DNA of 64,000 nt from Saccharopolyspora phatthalungensis (GCF_014203395.1 NZ_JACHIW010000002.1:620001-684000), one strand, 5' to 3'; numbered from the stretch's first letter, positions 1 through 10,460 are shown. The notes: generated by a model not told the origin, from the letters alone. Numbers and translations are program-made.

Positions 1-360
1 GTGCTCGACGAGCGCGCCCCGGGTCACCGCGACCGCGAACGAGGAGATGTCGTGGTCGTGCCAGCCCGTATCGTTCTCCGGTGTCCAGCACAGCACCCAG
101 ACGTCGACGTGCGCGTCCCGGTGCAGCGACACGTAATGCCGCTTCTCCTCGCTGAACGCGACGTGGTGCCGCCACAACTCCGGCCGACGCGCCAGCTCCG
201 CGACCAAGCCACGCAGCTCGTCTTGGTCGAGACAACGGCCGGGCAGCGTCTGGAGCGTGAAACCGCCTGTCACTTCGTGAACTGGATACGCGCGCCGCGC
301 AGGCACGACATCCTCGACGGGGGCCGCAGACGCGGGAGGGGCAGGGGGTTCGCCGATCAC
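1..360 (-). CDS. Cysteine dioxygenase-like cupin, partial
   Basis: The gene enters from the right with a GTG start at 360 and runs off the left edge, so only the first 120 codons are seen. The translation contains a WHDHDISS stretch near residue 101, which matches the metal-binding His-x-His of the type I cysteine dioxygenase/cupin family. Family knowledge suggests a mononuclear iron enzyme oxidising a thiol such as cysteine to a sulfinate. Its GTG overlaps the TGA of the amidohydrolase upstream (GTGA), so the two are probably cotranscribed and controlled by the LacI-type operators near 1273-1310. The exact substrate cannot be told, and the C-terminal metal ligand lies outside the window. Confidence 0.75.
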   Translation of the reverse strand, partial: MIGEPPAPPASAAPVEDVVPARRAYPVHEVTGGFTLQTLPGRCLDQDELRGLVAELARRPELWRHHVAFSEEKRHYVSLHRDAHVDVWVLCWTPENDTGWHDHDISSFAVAVTRGALVEH

Positions 361-1271
361 GGTAATCCTCCTTCGAGCAGACGACGCGGATTCGAACAGC
401 GGATGGCGTGGGAGGCGGCCTCGCCCAGACCCGGCTCGGCCGGCTCGGCGTAAGGCCGGTCGCTGCCGAAAACGAGGGGGTCAATCCCTAGGACCCGGAC
501 GAGCGCATCCACACCACGCGGCCCGTACGAAGAGGTGTCGACGAAGACGTACGGATCAATGCGGTCGAACACGCCTCCCCTGGCCACCAGGCGCTCGTGC
601 TGCACGGGCGCCAGGCCGGCCCCGGCGGCGAAACAGATCCGCAACTCCGGCAGCAGCGCGCGGCCCGCGACGTGCCAGGACCACCACGCCGCCTGCAACT
701 GCGCCACGTAATCGACGACCGGCGGCCACCACCCGGGCAGGCCATTAGCCGGGCACGTCGCCGGGCCCGGGTGCACGAGCACCGGCCGATCGCGCCGTTC
801 GCACACCGCTAGCAGCGCTGCGATGCGTTCCACATCAGCCGGTTTCCGCATCGCGTCGGCCGGGACCTGCAACCCGACGCATCCCGCGTCGAGCGCGTCC
901 CGCACCTGTCCCGCGTCGGGCTCCAGCACGTTGGCAGCGGCCCACGCCCGGAACGGCTCCGGCAACGCCAACGCCCCGCGATGCCATGCGTCCAGCAGCG
1001 GTCCCGCTTCGTCCGGTGGCAGCCATTCGATGCCGAGCGGACTGGACAGCGAGACGAGCGCGACCTCCGCCCCGCCACCGGTTTCCCGCGCCGCGCGGTC
1101 GGCCGGCCGGTGGTCGGCCGGGTCCACCTCGAACGGCGATTCGCCCGCCAGATACAGTGTCCAGCCCCGCACCAGCGGCGGATCCGCACGTGCGCGCAAC
1201 GCGTCGACGAACTCCCCGGGCCACAAGTGCTGGTGCACATCGATCACCAAACCAGACACGGCCACACCCAT
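357..1271 (-). CDS. Amidohydrolase family 2 (TIM-barrel metal hydrolase)
   Basis: A 304-residue cytoplasmic protein with the amidohydrolase-2 signature: DVHQH near residues 11-15 (His13-x-His15), a VLVHPG histidine at 167, and FGSDRP with Asp271 near the C-terminus. Members hydrolyse or decarboxylate ring compounds with one bound metal ion; the substrate here is unknown. The ATG at 1271 has no clear ribosome binding site and lies one base from the palindrome at 1273-1284. Its stop overlaps the GTG of the cysteine dioxygenase-like gene, and a LacI-type regulator is read divergently 108 bases away. The pair is therefore probably a small catabolic operon controlled by that regulator. Confidence 0.8.
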   Translation of the reverse strand: MGVAVSGLVIDVHQHLWPGEFVDALRARADPPLVRGWTLYLAGESPFEVDPADHRPADRAARETGGGAEVALVSLSSPLGIEWLPPDEAGPLLDAWHRGALALPEPFRAWAAANVLEPDAGQVRDALDAGCVGLQVPADAMRKPADVERIAALLAVCERRDRPVLVHPGPATCPANGLPGWWPPVVDYVAQLQAAWWSWHVAGRALLPELRICFAAGAGLAPVQHERLVARGGVFDRIDPYVFVDTSSYGPRGVDALVRVLGIDPLVFGSDRPYAEPAEPGLGEAASHAIRCSNPRRLLEGGLP

Positions 1272-1272
1272 G

Positions 1273-1310
1273 TGAAGCGCTTCAGTGAACGGATTCAGTG
1301 AAACGTATCA
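1273..1310. promoter_or_regulatory. Two LacI-type operators in a divergent promoter region
   Basis: TGAAGCGCTTCA at 1273-1284 is a perfect 12-base palindrome with a central CG. TGAAACGTATCA at 1299-1310 is a near-perfect palindrome of the same form. Their centres are 26 bases apart. TTCAGTGAA also occurs twice, at 1281-1289 and 1294-1302. LacI/GalR proteins bind such CG-centred palindromes. The sites lie between the amidohydrolase start and the LacI-type gene at 1380, so autoregulation and control of the operon are likely. Confidence 0.65.
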
Positions 1311-1379
1311 GCGCTCGCGCGGTCAAGAGCCGAACATGCCCATCCGCTGCTCCGCGCGGCCACGCGCTAGGCTTTTCGA

Positions 1380-2384
1380 GTGCAACGCCGCAAGCGGCCC
1401 ACGATCAAGGACATCGCAGCGGAGACAGGACTCTCCCCGGCCGCGGTGTCCTATGCGCTCCGCGGCCTGCAGGTGCCCCCGGAAACCCAGCAGCGCGTGC
1501 GGGAGGTCGCCGACCGCCTCGGATACGAGGCCGATCCGGTCGCCCGCGCGCTGGCCAGCGGGCGCACCGGCATGGTGGGTGTGCTGTGCAGTTCGCTGGA
1601 GGACCTGTGGCAGCAGCACTTCGCCACCACGCTCGGCAGGCGGTTCCTCGCCGAGGACCGGAACACGCTGTTCATGGACTCCGCCGCCGATCCCGCGCGC
1701 GAAGCCATGCTCGCCAAAAACCTCCTCGATCAACGGGTCGACGCGCTGGTCACGATCCCGGTGGACCCGACGTCGCGGCACTGGCCGGAAGCAGCCGAAC
1801 GGACCATGCTCGTCGCCATCGGCGACCCGCTGCCCGGGGCGTCCACCGCCGCCGAGGTGGTGTTCGACAACAACCTCGGCGTAACCGACGCGCTGCGAAC
1901 ACTCAGCGACGCCGGCCACGCCGAGATCCTGGTGTTGACGCCCGGACCGCAACTGCTGCGCGAACGGCCCGCCGAGAAGGTCGTCCATGACGTCGCGCAC
2001 GAACTGCGCATGAACCTGCGCATCGTGCCGTGCCCGAACGACCTGACCGGCGCGGCCGAGGTCGCGAGGACCGCGCTCGCCGGGACACCCCGCCCCACTG
2101 CGGCGTTCTGCCTCACCGACTCGATGGCCTACGGCGTCTACGAGGCCGCTCGCGGTCTCGGACTGGCCATTCCCCGCGATCTATCGGTCCTCGGGTACGA
2201 CGACCACCCCGTTTCCCGCCTCCTGACGCCCGCGCTGTCGACCTACCGCTGGGACGTGCAGACCGTTGTCGACGCGGTCGTCGAACGTGTGCTCAAAGCG
2301 GTCGACAAGAACCGGCGCAGCAGACGCAAACTCATCGCACCCGAGCCGAAACACCGAGACTCGGTCTGCAAACCAAGCCGCTGA
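1380..2384 (+). CDS. LacI/GalR family transcriptional regulator
   Basis: A 334-residue repressor starting with GTG. The N-terminal helix-turn-helix (about residues 7-50) reads PTIKDIAAETGLSPAAVSYA and is followed by a hinge helix with PVARALAS, typical of LacI. The rest is a periplasmic-binding-protein-like effector domain, ending in a short basic tail. It is divergent from the amidohydrolase/dioxygenase operon and two matching operators lie in between. The effector is unknown. No Shine-Dalgarno is visible, so the transcript may be leaderless or nearly so. Confidence 0.88.
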   Translation: MQRRKRPTIKDIAAETGLSPAAVSYALRGLQVPPETQQRVREVADRLGYEADPVARALASGRTGMVGVLCSSLEDLWQQHFATTLGRRFLAEDRNTLFMDSAADPAREAMLAKNLLDQRVDALVTIPVDPTSRHWPEAAERTMLVAIGDPLPGASTAAEVVFDNNLGVTDALRTLSDAGHAEILVLTPGPQLLRERPAEKVVHDVAHELRMNLRIVPCPNDLTGAAEVARTALAGTPRPTAAFCLTDSMAYGVYEAARGLGLAIPRDLSVLGYDDHPVSRLLTPALSTYRWDVQTVVDAVVERVLKAVDKNRRSRRKLIAPEPKHRDSVCKPSR

Positions 2385-2392
2385 ATGCCCTA

Positions 2393-2414
2393 GATCCTGC
2401 TCGGGCGCGGGATC
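2393..2414. terminator. Hairpin between convergent genes
   Basis: GATCCTGC at 2393-2400 can pair with GCGGGATC at 2407-2414 (one G-T wobble) around a six-base loop. It lies at the junction of the convergent LacI-type and cupredoxin genes and overlaps the stop of the latter. There is no T-tract, so this is a candidate bidirectional terminator only. Confidence 0.4.
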
Positions 2415-2859
2415 ATCCGACATTGACGTCGAGTTGCATCCCCATCTCCCGGTGGTCGCCGACCGGGCACCAGAAGTCGTAGAGGCCGGGGCCCAGTGTC
2501 ACGGTGAGATCGGCGGCCTCACCTGGCTGGACCACGGGAGTGCGCGCGCTCACGCCCGGACCCGCGATTTGCAGCGCGTGTGGCGCACTCCCGGCGTTGA
2601 TGGCCCGGAACGTGTAAAGGCCCGGCGGCAAGGAGTCCGGCTGTAGGAGCCGGAATTCGACCATCCTGACGGTCACGACACCCGGCCCGCCGTCAAACGC
2701 CGGTCCCGGGGGAGCCGGCGACGACGCAACAGCAGCCGACGCGCCAGCACAGAGGGCCGCCACCAACGCGAACACACCGAGCAGCACGCCCAGCAACGTC
2801 CGGCCTGCTCTGCCGGATTTCCTCCGGAGAACCCAGTTCTCCTTCACTTTGATCAGCAT
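2413..2859 (-). CDS. Secreted or membrane-anchored cupredoxin (type 1 copper)
   Basis: A 148-residue protein with a basic N-terminus and one hydrophobic segment (about 21-45), followed by a cupredoxin fold. The copper site is legible: His94 in SAPHAL, then Cys131, His136 and Met141 in WCPVGDHREMGM, the standard C-x4-H-x4-M spacing. It probably carries electrons or binds copper outside the membrane. It is convergent with the LacI-type gene and has no obvious operon partner. By contrast, the cupredoxin-like protein beside the PQQ dehydrogenase at 29253-29717 lacks these ligands. Confidence 0.8.
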   Translation of the reverse strand: MLIKVKENWVLRRKSGRAGRTLLGVLLGVFALVAALCAGASAAVASSPAPPGPAFDGGPGVVTVRMVEFRLLQPDSLPPGLYTFRAINAGSAPHALQIAGPGVSARTPVVQPGEAADLTVTLGPGLYDFWCPVGDHREMGMQLDVNVG

Positions 2860-3130
2860 TGCTCAAACCCCCATGATCTCGGCATCGGGCCGGAAAAGTC
2901 GGTGGCAAAAACAGAAAACCATTACCTGGCCCGGTGGTTTTGACCTCGCAGGCTTGTCCAGGGTAAATCCGCGGGCCGTTCGAATGGTGTCGTATGTTCC
3001 TGATGTGCCAGGCGGAACCGCAGTTGAGAGTCTTACAACTGAAGAAGCTGCGGCAGCAGTGAAAGCGGGCGGCATCGGGGCGTAGCGTTGACCGCGCAGG
3101 TCAGCGCTTTCGCCGGTTGAGGGGTAAGCG

Positions 3131-3814
3131 ATGCGGGCTCGTCGTGGATCGATTTTCATCGGGCGCCCGTCCGGCGCACTGGTGGGTGCGCTCGCGATCG
3201 GCTCAGCGCTTCTGCACTGCGCGCAGCCTCCGTCGGATTTCATGCCGCCATCGGACTTCAGCGCGACCGTCCGACCCGTTACGGCCGCCGGTCTCGGGCC
3301 GACGTGGCATCCGGGGTGCCCGGTCGAGCCGGGTCAGCTCCGGAGGGTCGAGGTCCGCCACGTCGGCTTCGACGGTCGGACGCACTCGGGCGAATTGGTC
3401 GTGAACCAGGACCGGGTGCGACAGGTGATCGACGTCTTCGAGCAGCTCTACCGGATCCGCTACCCGGTGGAGAAGATCCGGACGGTCGACCACTACCCGG
3501 GCGCGGACGACGAGTTGAGCATGGAGGACAACAACACGTCGGCGTTCAACTGTCGCGGTATCCCCGGGACCGGCCGGTGGTCCTTCCACGCGTACGGCAG
3601 GGCGATCGACATCAACACGTTGGTCAATCCCTACGTCGACCGCACCGGCGCCATCCAGCCGAAGAACGCGGCAAAATACCTGGATCGCACTCGTAGGGAC
3701 CCGGGCATGCTGCACGACGGCGACCCGGCAGTGCGGGCCTTCACCGACCGCGGCTGGCGTTGGGGCGGCCATTGGACGACACCCATCGACTACCAGCATT
3801 TCGAGCTGCCCTGA
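3131..3814 (+). CDS. M15-family metallopeptidase (D-Ala-D-Ala carboxypeptidase-like)
   Basis: A 227-residue exported protein. Residues 12-30 form a hydrophobic signal-like stretch ending at Cys30, but the -1 residue is His, so a lipobox is doubtful. The C-terminal half has the VanY/M15 zinc site: His153 and Asp160 in SFHAYGRAID, and His223 in DYQHFELP, with the WGGHW motif near 211-215. Such enzymes cleave D-amino acid bonds of peptidoglycan. Start is the ATG at 3131 preceded by GAGGGG. It stands alone between the cupredoxin and the Smr gene. Confidence 0.82.
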   Translation: MRARRGSIFIGRPSGALVGALAIGSALLHCAQPPSDFMPPSDFSATVRPVTAAGLGPTWHPGCPVEPGQLRRVEVRHVGFDGRTHSGELVVNQDRVRQVIDVFEQLYRIRYPVEKIRTVDHYPGADDELSMEDNNTSAFNCRGIPGTGRWSFHAYGRAIDINTLVNPYVDRTGAIQPKNAAKYLDRTRRDPGMLHDGDPAVRAFTDRGWRWGGHWTTPIDYQHFELP

Positions 3815-3942
3815 CCGCATCCCGCAGACCGTCTGCTCCTTGCCCCTTGGTGCGCATTGCTCTGCCCCCAGCCCCATTCCGTTCGGATCAGCCTGGCTTT
3901 AGCATGTTCACCGTCATCGATCCTTGAGGTCAGGGAGCCGCG

Positions 3943-4194
3943 TTGCCCGAGAAGTTGACGGTGGATCTGCATCCTGTCTTCCGGAGTGATCGGGATATCG
4001 ACCGGGCGGTGCGCAGCGCGATCTTTCGTGCGGCCCAGGAGAAGGTCAAGCTGGTGGAGATCATCCCCGGCAAAGGCGACGGCAAGCTGAAGCGGCGAGT
4101 TCTGGCGATGTTGAAGCAGCCGCATCTCAAGAAGCTCTACCGGAGCGTGGAAGCCGACCCCGGCAATGAAGGGCGAGTGCTCGTCCGCTTCTGA
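3943..4194 (+). CDS. Small Smr-domain protein
   Basis: An 83-residue protein starting with TTG after AGGGAG. It is a stand-alone Smr (small MutS-related) domain: LTVDLHP near the start, VEIIPGKGDGKLK in the middle, and NEGRVLVRF at the end. Smr domains bind and nick nucleic acid with branched structure; stand-alone versions are poorly characterised in actinobacteria. It lies 89 bases upstream of the antiporter gene and may be cotranscribed with it. Confidence 0.78.
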   Translation: MPEKLTVDLHPVFRSDRDIDRAVRSAIFRAAQEKVKLVEIIPGKGDGKLKRRVLAMLKQPHLKKLYRSVEADPGNEGRVLVRF

Positions 4195-4283
4195 AAGCCC
4201 GGTGGTCGCCGCCCGTTACTCTCGGCGCTCCGTCGCGTGCGCCGACGTGGAATTTCGGTAATCTGCGCCGCGTTGGCGTTGCC

Positions 4284-5870
<1,587 letters not shown>

Positions 5871-6062
5871 ACGCCGCTGCTGGTCGCGCGTGGAGCCATC
5901 CCTGCCTCCCCGACTGCCACTCCAGTAACAGAACCGACAAGGGCGGGGTGCTCACACCCGGCACACTCCGGCCACCAGTCCTACACTCCGGGTGTCGGAC
6001 CGGCCGTTCGTCATCGGCCGGATCGCACAGTTGGGGGCAGACCACTGGCGCGTGGAGCAACA

Positions 6063-6956
6063 ATGGCTGAGGGGATTCAACGCCGCCGCGGCTACCGAGA
6101 AGGGCTTGGTGGCGAATTGCTCGCCGAGTTCCTGGGCACCTTCGTACTGATCCTGCTGGGGTGCGCGTCGGTCGCGGTCGCGGTCGCGGGGCTGCCGGGC
6201 TCGGGACGGCAGTCCGACGCATTCGGACCCGCGAACTGGCTGATCATCTCGTTCGGCTGGGGGTTCGGGGTGGTGTTCGGCATATACGTCGCCGGCGGCA
6301 TCAGCGGCGCGCACATCAACCCAGCGGTAACGCTCGCCTTCGCGGTGCGGAGAGCCTTTCCGTGGCCGAAAGTCGTGCCGTACGTCGTCGCCCAGGTCGT
6401 GGGCGCGTTCGTCGCCGCGGCACTGGTGTACTCCGTGTACAGCTGGGCCATCGACGCGTTCAACGCCAAAGCCGGCCTCCCGCGTAACCAGTCGTTGGAC
6501 ACGTTCGCGATCTTCGCGACCTTCCCCGCCAAGTACTTCGACGGATCGTGGTGGGGTCCACTACTGGATCAGATCGTGGGCACCGCGATCCTGGTACTGC
6601 TCATCTTCGCGCTCATCGACACGCGCAACACCGCACCGGCGGCCAACCTCGGGCCATACCTGATCGGCACGGTCGTCATCGCGATCGGCTTGACCTTCGG
6701 CCCCAACGCGGGATACGCGATCAACCCCGCCCGCGACTTCGGACCGCGCCTCTGGACGTTCCTCACCGGCTGGGGGGAGATCGCCTTGCCCGGGACGTAC
6801 CAGTGGTTCAGCAACTTCTTCTGGATCCCCATCGTCGGACCACTCGTCGGAGGCGTCATCGGAGCCATCGTCTACGACCTCTTCATCGGCCAGGTGGTGG
6901 CCGCCCGCAGTGCCCCGCCAGAGCCTGGACGAGCAACGGATGAAGCCACTGGGTAA
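6063..6956 (+). CDS. MIP-family channel, aquaglyceroporin-like
   Basis: A 297-residue six-helix channel with both NPA boxes: HINPAVTLAF in the first half and NPARDFGPRL in the second. The Asp directly after the second NPAR is characteristic of glycerol facilitators (GlpF type) rather than strict water channels. The loop between helices is long and the C-terminus is polar. It probably conducts glycerol or small polyols and water. The ATG at 6063 has only a weak ribosome binding site. Confidence 0.85.
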   Translation: MAEGIQRRRGYREGLGGELLAEFLGTFVLILLGCASVAVAVAGLPGSGRQSDAFGPANWLIISFGWGFGVVFGIYVAGGISGAHINPAVTLAFAVRRAFPWPKVVPYVVAQVVGAFVAAALVYSVYSWAIDAFNAKAGLPRNQSLDTFAIFATFPAKYFDGSWWGPLLDQIVGTAILVLLIFALIDTRNTAPAANLGPYLIGTVVIAIGLTFGPNAGYAINPARDFGPRLWTFLTGWGEIALPGTYQWFSNFFWIPIVGPLVGGVIGAIVYDLFIGQVVAARSAPPEPGRATDEATG

Positions 6957-7116
6957 CCCGGCCTGGCGCCGCGCCACTGGGTGCGAGCTGCTCCCTGCTG
7001 GTACAACGGGGGCGTAGCGACCCACGCGGACATGGTGCGCTCGCGCCGGATCACGGCCAGATCCGGAAGTGCCGGCCCGGGCCCCGCTCGTCCCGACGCC
7101 CGTGGGAGGGGGATCC

Positions 7117-8313
7117 ATGAACATCGTGTGCATCGGGGCCGGGCCGGCCGGCCTCTACTTCGCCAGCTCGGCAAAACTTCGCGACGCCGGGCACGACATC
7201 ACGGTAATCGAACGCGATCCACCGGGCGCCACCTACGGCTGGGGCGTCGTGTACTGGGACGACCTGCTGGACGCGCTCTACGAGAACGACCGGGAGAGCG
7301 CGGAGCGGATCCGGGCAGCGTCGACCGTCTGGCAGGAGCAGGTCGTCTCGATGCGGAGCACCGACCGGTCCTACCTCGCGGGGTACGGCTACAGCGTGAA
7401 CCGCGCATCGCTCCTGGAAATCCTTGCCGAACGCGCGGCCGATCTCGACGTCGACGTCCGGTACCACAAGGCGGTGGACGACCTCTCCGAGTTCCCCGAC
7501 GCCGACCTCATCGTGGTGGCCGAAGGCGCGAACAGCCGGATCCGGCAGCGCTACGCGGAGGAGTTCGGCACCCAGATTGATCAGGGGCGCAATCCCTACA
7601 TCTGGCTGGGCACGGACCGCGTATTCAGCATGTTCACCTTCGACTTCGAGGAAACCCCCGAAGGCTGGATCTGGTTCCACGCCTACCCGTCCAGCGCCGG
7701 GATCAGCACGTTCATCGCCGAATGCCAGGAGAAGACCTGGCGCGCGCTGGGGTTCGACCGGCTGGGCAACGACGAAACCCTGCGTCTGCTGGAAGAAATC
7801 TTCGCCGAGCAGCTGGCCGGGCATTCGCTGATCAGCTCCTCACGGGGCAAACCCGCGACATGGCAGCGGTTCACCCAGGTCTACAACCAGACCTGGCGCC
7901 ACGACAACATGGTTTTGATCGGCGACGCCGCGCACACTACCCACTTCACCATCGGCTCTGGAACCAGCCTGGCGATTTTCGATGCGATCGTGCTCGCGGA
8001 GAAGCTGCTCGAACACCAGCAACTGGCCACGGCGCTCAAGGAGTTCGACGAGGAAGGCCATGCCGCGCTGCGGATGGCGCAGTCCTCCGCGCGGAGCAGC
8101 ATGGCGTGGTTCGAAAACGTCGACCGCTACACCAACCGCAATGCCAACGAGTTCTGCTACGCGATGTCCGGACGCAACAGCGGCCAGCCGCCTTGGCGCT
8201 ACCAGCAGCATCGACTGACCCAGAACCTCTTGGTGCGCAAGGCCTTACGGCTGACCGGAAACGGCTTGCGCTGGGCGCAGGCGCGGCGGCGCGGCGAGTC
8301 CCGGCGGCAGTGA
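7117..8313 (+). CDS. Class A FAD-dependent monooxygenase
   Basis: A 398-residue flavoprotein starting at an ATG after GGGAGGGGGATCC. The N-terminus has the Rossmann fingerprint CIGAGPAGLYFA, then the ADLIVVAEGANS region, and the second FAD motif MVLIGDAAHTTHFTIGSG near residues 267-284. The overall pattern resembles the hydroxylase domain of salicylyl-CoA 5-hydroxylase-type enzymes, which hydroxylate aromatic thioesters or acids with NAD(P)H and oxygen. That substrate assignment is inference only. No aromatic catabolic partner lies next to it. Confidence 0.8.
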   Translation: MNIVCIGAGPAGLYFASSAKLRDAGHDITVIERDPPGATYGWGVVYWDDLLDALYENDRESAERIRAASTVWQEQVVSMRSTDRSYLAGYGYSVNRASLLEILAERAADLDVDVRYHKAVDDLSEFPDADLIVVAEGANSRIRQRYAEEFGTQIDQGRNPYIWLGTDRVFSMFTFDFEETPEGWIWFHAYPSSAGISTFIAECQEKTWRALGFDRLGNDETLRLLEEIFAEQLAGHSLISSSRGKPATWQRFTQVYNQTWRHDNMVLIGDAAHTTHFTIGSGTSLAIFDAIVLAEKLLEHQQLATALKEFDEEGHAALRMAQSSARSSMAWFENVDRYTNRNANEFCYAMSGRNSGQPPWRYQQHRLTQNLLVRKALRLTGNGLRWAQARRRGESRRQ

Positions 8314-8438
8314 GACCGCTCCGGTCGGGCCGGCTCGGTGTCATAGCCGCCCCGACCGGATGCTCGCGGAGATTGCCAGCAATGGTTGCTGGGTACCCGG
8401 AGAGGAATGATCAGCAAACCATTGGAGAAGGGGAACCT

Positions 8439-9563
8439 TTGACCGCGGAAGCTCAGCAGCGGACCGAAGCCCATGAGGGCCGCGGCAGTCGAGTGCTCGG
8501 ACTGGTCACCGATCCGGACATGCCCACGCAGATAGGCACGCAGGTGGCGCGCAAGCTCACCGACTGGCTCCGCGACCGCACCGGGAACGAGTGGACAGTC
8601 GAGGTGGTCAGTGACCCGTTGACCGCAGGGGAAGCCGACAGCGAGCAGATCCTCAAGAGCGTCGAACGGCACCTGTCGGACCAGGGCTGGGCCTGCGCGG
8701 TCTGCGTGACGGACCTTCCGCTGCTGCTGCAGGCGCAGCCGCTGCTGGCAGATGGGAGCACCAGCCGCCGGGTGGCCGTCGTTTCGCTCCCAGCGCTCGG
8801 TGGCCTGCAGCCGTATAGAAGGGTGCGGCAGACTCTCGTCCGACTGCTGGACGAACTCCTGGAGCCCGGCACGCCGCGCGAGAGCTCCAGAGCCACGCGG
8901 TTGACCAGCAAGCTCGCCTCGGTTCGACGCGCCAGCCCACAAGGCTCGGACATCGACATTCGCTACACCGCTACCCGCGCGCGCGGGTGGATCCGCCTGG
9001 TCACCGGCATGGTACGCACCAACCGGCCCGCCACGCTGATCTTCGGCCTGTCCAGCGCGCTGGCAGCCGCCCTTGCGACCAGCGCCTTCGGCTTGTCATC
9101 CTCGACAATCTGGCAGATCGCCGACCAACTGGACCCGGCCCGCAAAGTCGTCGCGGGATTCGCCGCGGTCGTGATCTTGGTTGGCTGGCTCACCACCGCC
9201 CACCGGCTGTGGGAGCGCGTCGGGCACCGCGAGTCGGCGGACCGCCGGCTGGTCGCGCTTTACAACGCTTCGACACTCGCGACCCTGACCATCGGCGTCG
9301 GCTGCATGTATGTCGGCCTGTTCGCCGCCAATCTTGTCGTGGCCTGGTTCCTCGTGACGCCCGCCATGTTGACCAGCATGCTCGGCCACTTTGCCGGGAC
9401 CGCCAGCTATGTCAGCCTGGCCTGGGGTTTCACCACGATGGGCGTGATAGCCGGGGCACTGGGGTCGAGCTTGGAATCCGACCGGGCAGTGCGACAAGCC
9501 GCCTACGGCTACCGGGAAGAACAACGCCGCGCCCGCGATTCCGGGCACGACCGGGCCAGCTAA
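8439..9563 (+). CDS. Four-helix membrane protein of unknown function
   Basis: A 374-residue protein. The TTG at 8439 is preferred because GGAGAAGGGG lies just upstream; an in-frame ATG at 8382 is an alternative. Residues 1-170 form a soluble domain with a VLGLVTDPDMPTQIG start and alternating strand/helix pattern. From about 200 there are four hydrophobic segments (TLIFGLSSALAAALATSAF, VVAGFAAVVILVGW, TLTIGVGCMYVGLF and a longer C-terminal pair), then a charged tail. I do not recognise the family. It follows the monooxygenase by 125 bases and is convergent with the gene at 9573. Confidence 0.65.
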   Translation: MTAEAQQRTEAHEGRGSRVLGLVTDPDMPTQIGTQVARKLTDWLRDRTGNEWTVEVVSDPLTAGEADSEQILKSVERHLSDQGWACAVCVTDLPLLLQAQPLLADGSTSRRVAVVSLPALGGLQPYRRVRQTLVRLLDELLEPGTPRESSRATRLTSKLASVRRASPQGSDIDIRYTATRARGWIRLVTGMVRTNRPATLIFGLSSALAAALATSAFGLSSSTIWQIADQLDPARKVVAGFAAVVILVGWLTTAHRLWERVGHRESADRRLVALYNASTLATLTIGVGCMYVGLFAANLVVAWFLVTPAMLTSMLGHFAGTASYVSLAWGFTTMGVIAGALGSSLESDRAVRQAAYGYREEQRRARDSGHDRAS

Positions 9564-9572
9564 CGCGGGAAC

Positions 9573-10016
9573 TCAGCCGCGCCTTCTCGCCTTCGGGCGG
9601 GGAGCTTTCCGGGCTGCCGGAACTGCCCCCTCAGGCGGGAAGTCCTCCCCTGCTGGTCGCGTGGCTTCCTCAGCTAGCACCTCGCCCGCTGCGGGCGTCT
9701 CCTCCTCTAGCGCCTCGACGCCGGCCCGCTTCTGGGAACGTGCCCGCATCACACGGTAGGCGGAGTAGCCGAGCGCAGCGGCGGCGGCACCGCTCGCTGC
9801 GATGAGGCCGTCGCGCCGCAACTGCGCCAACCTCTGCTTGCGGGCCTTGGTTTTGCGGCTGGTACCTAGCTTCCTACGGAGCCCCTTCGGCGCCAGACCC
9901 TCAATCTTGTTCCGGAAAACCAGACCGGCCAGTTTCGGTGCGAGCTTGGCAGCACGCAACCAACCGCGCAGATAAGCAATGAACATCAGTACCTGGGACT
10001 TGATTCGTGTCAACAT
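9573..10016 (-). CDS. Small basic membrane-associated protein, unknown
   Basis: A 147-residue protein beginning at the ATG at 10016 behind GGAGG (a longer frame upstream lacks this). It opens with MLTRIKSQVLMFIAYLRGWL, a possible amphipathic or membrane segment, is rich in Lys and Arg through the middle, has an Ala-rich hydrophobic stretch (IAASGAAAAALGYSAYRVMR), and ends in an acidic then Pro/Arg-rich tail. No family was recognised. It is divergent from the CsbD gene, which suggests a stress-related region. Confidence 0.55.
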   Translation of the reverse strand: MLTRIKSQVLMFIAYLRGWLRAAKLAPKLAGLVFRNKIEGLAPKGLRRKLGTSRKTKARKQRLAQLRRDGLIAASGAAAAALGYSAYRVMRARSQKRAGVEALEEETPAAGEVLAEEATRPAGEDFPPEGAVPAARKAPRPKARRRG

Positions 10017-10137
10017 GTCAGCCTCCACCACTGGCCGCGCCACCACCGACACTACCAGCGATGACAACGATTCTTATCCTGCGGCAAGCAAATCAAGCAC
10101 TGGTAAACGGCCATCGCAGCAGCGAGAACCGCTCGAT

Positions 10138-10163
10138 GTGTAAGCCTGATTCGCTGTGGGTAG
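10138..10163 (+). promoter_or_regulatory. Possible alternative-sigma (SigB-like) promoter of the csbD-like gene
   Basis: GTGTAA at 10138-10143 and GGGTAG at 10158-10163 are separated by 14 bases. Actinobacterial SigB/SigF-type promoters have GTTT and GGGTA elements with similar spacing. The site lies 88 bases before the csbD-like start. The match is partial. Confidence 0.35.
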
Positions 10164-10250
10164 GACTGGAGAGACTTCGCCAACCGCGACTGTGTCCGCA
10201 GCGAAGCGGTCGGCGAAGTCTACTCCGAACCCCCAAAAAAGGAGCATTCC

Positions 10251-10448
10251 ATGGCTATGGGCGACGAGGCCAAGCACAAGGCCGAGGAACTCGTCGGCAA
10301 GGCGAAGGAGAAAACAGGCAAGGCCGTCGGCAACGAGGAGCAACAGGCCGAGGGCAAGACGCAGCAGAGCAAGGGTGCCCTGAAGCAGGCAGTCGACAAG
10401 GCGAAGGATGCCGTAACAGGGGGCAAGGACAACAAACCCCGAACGTGA
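10251..10448 (+). CDS. CsbD-family stress protein
   Basis: A 65-residue, highly hydrophilic protein with the CsbD pattern: MGDEAKHKAEELVGKAKEKT near the start, a GNEEQQAEGKTQQ middle, and repeated Lys/Ala helices. CsbD proteins are abundant general-stress products in Bacillus and many actinobacteria; their molecular role is not settled. The start follows AAAAAAGGAGC. A SigB-like promoter candidate lies upstream and a perfect 14-bp terminator hairpin lies just downstream, so the gene is probably a monocistronic stress-induced unit. Confidence 0.85.
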   Translation: MAMGDEAKHKAEELVGKAKEKTGKAVGNEEQQAEGKTQQSKGALKQAVDKAKDAVTGGKDNKPRT

Positions 10449-10460
10449 CCATCAGGTGAC

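Noticed and set aside
2984..3085. Short plus-strand frame of 33 codons ending VKAGGIGA
   Set aside because: The composition is peptide-like, but there is no ribosome binding site before its ATG and no recognised family; not strong enough to annotate.
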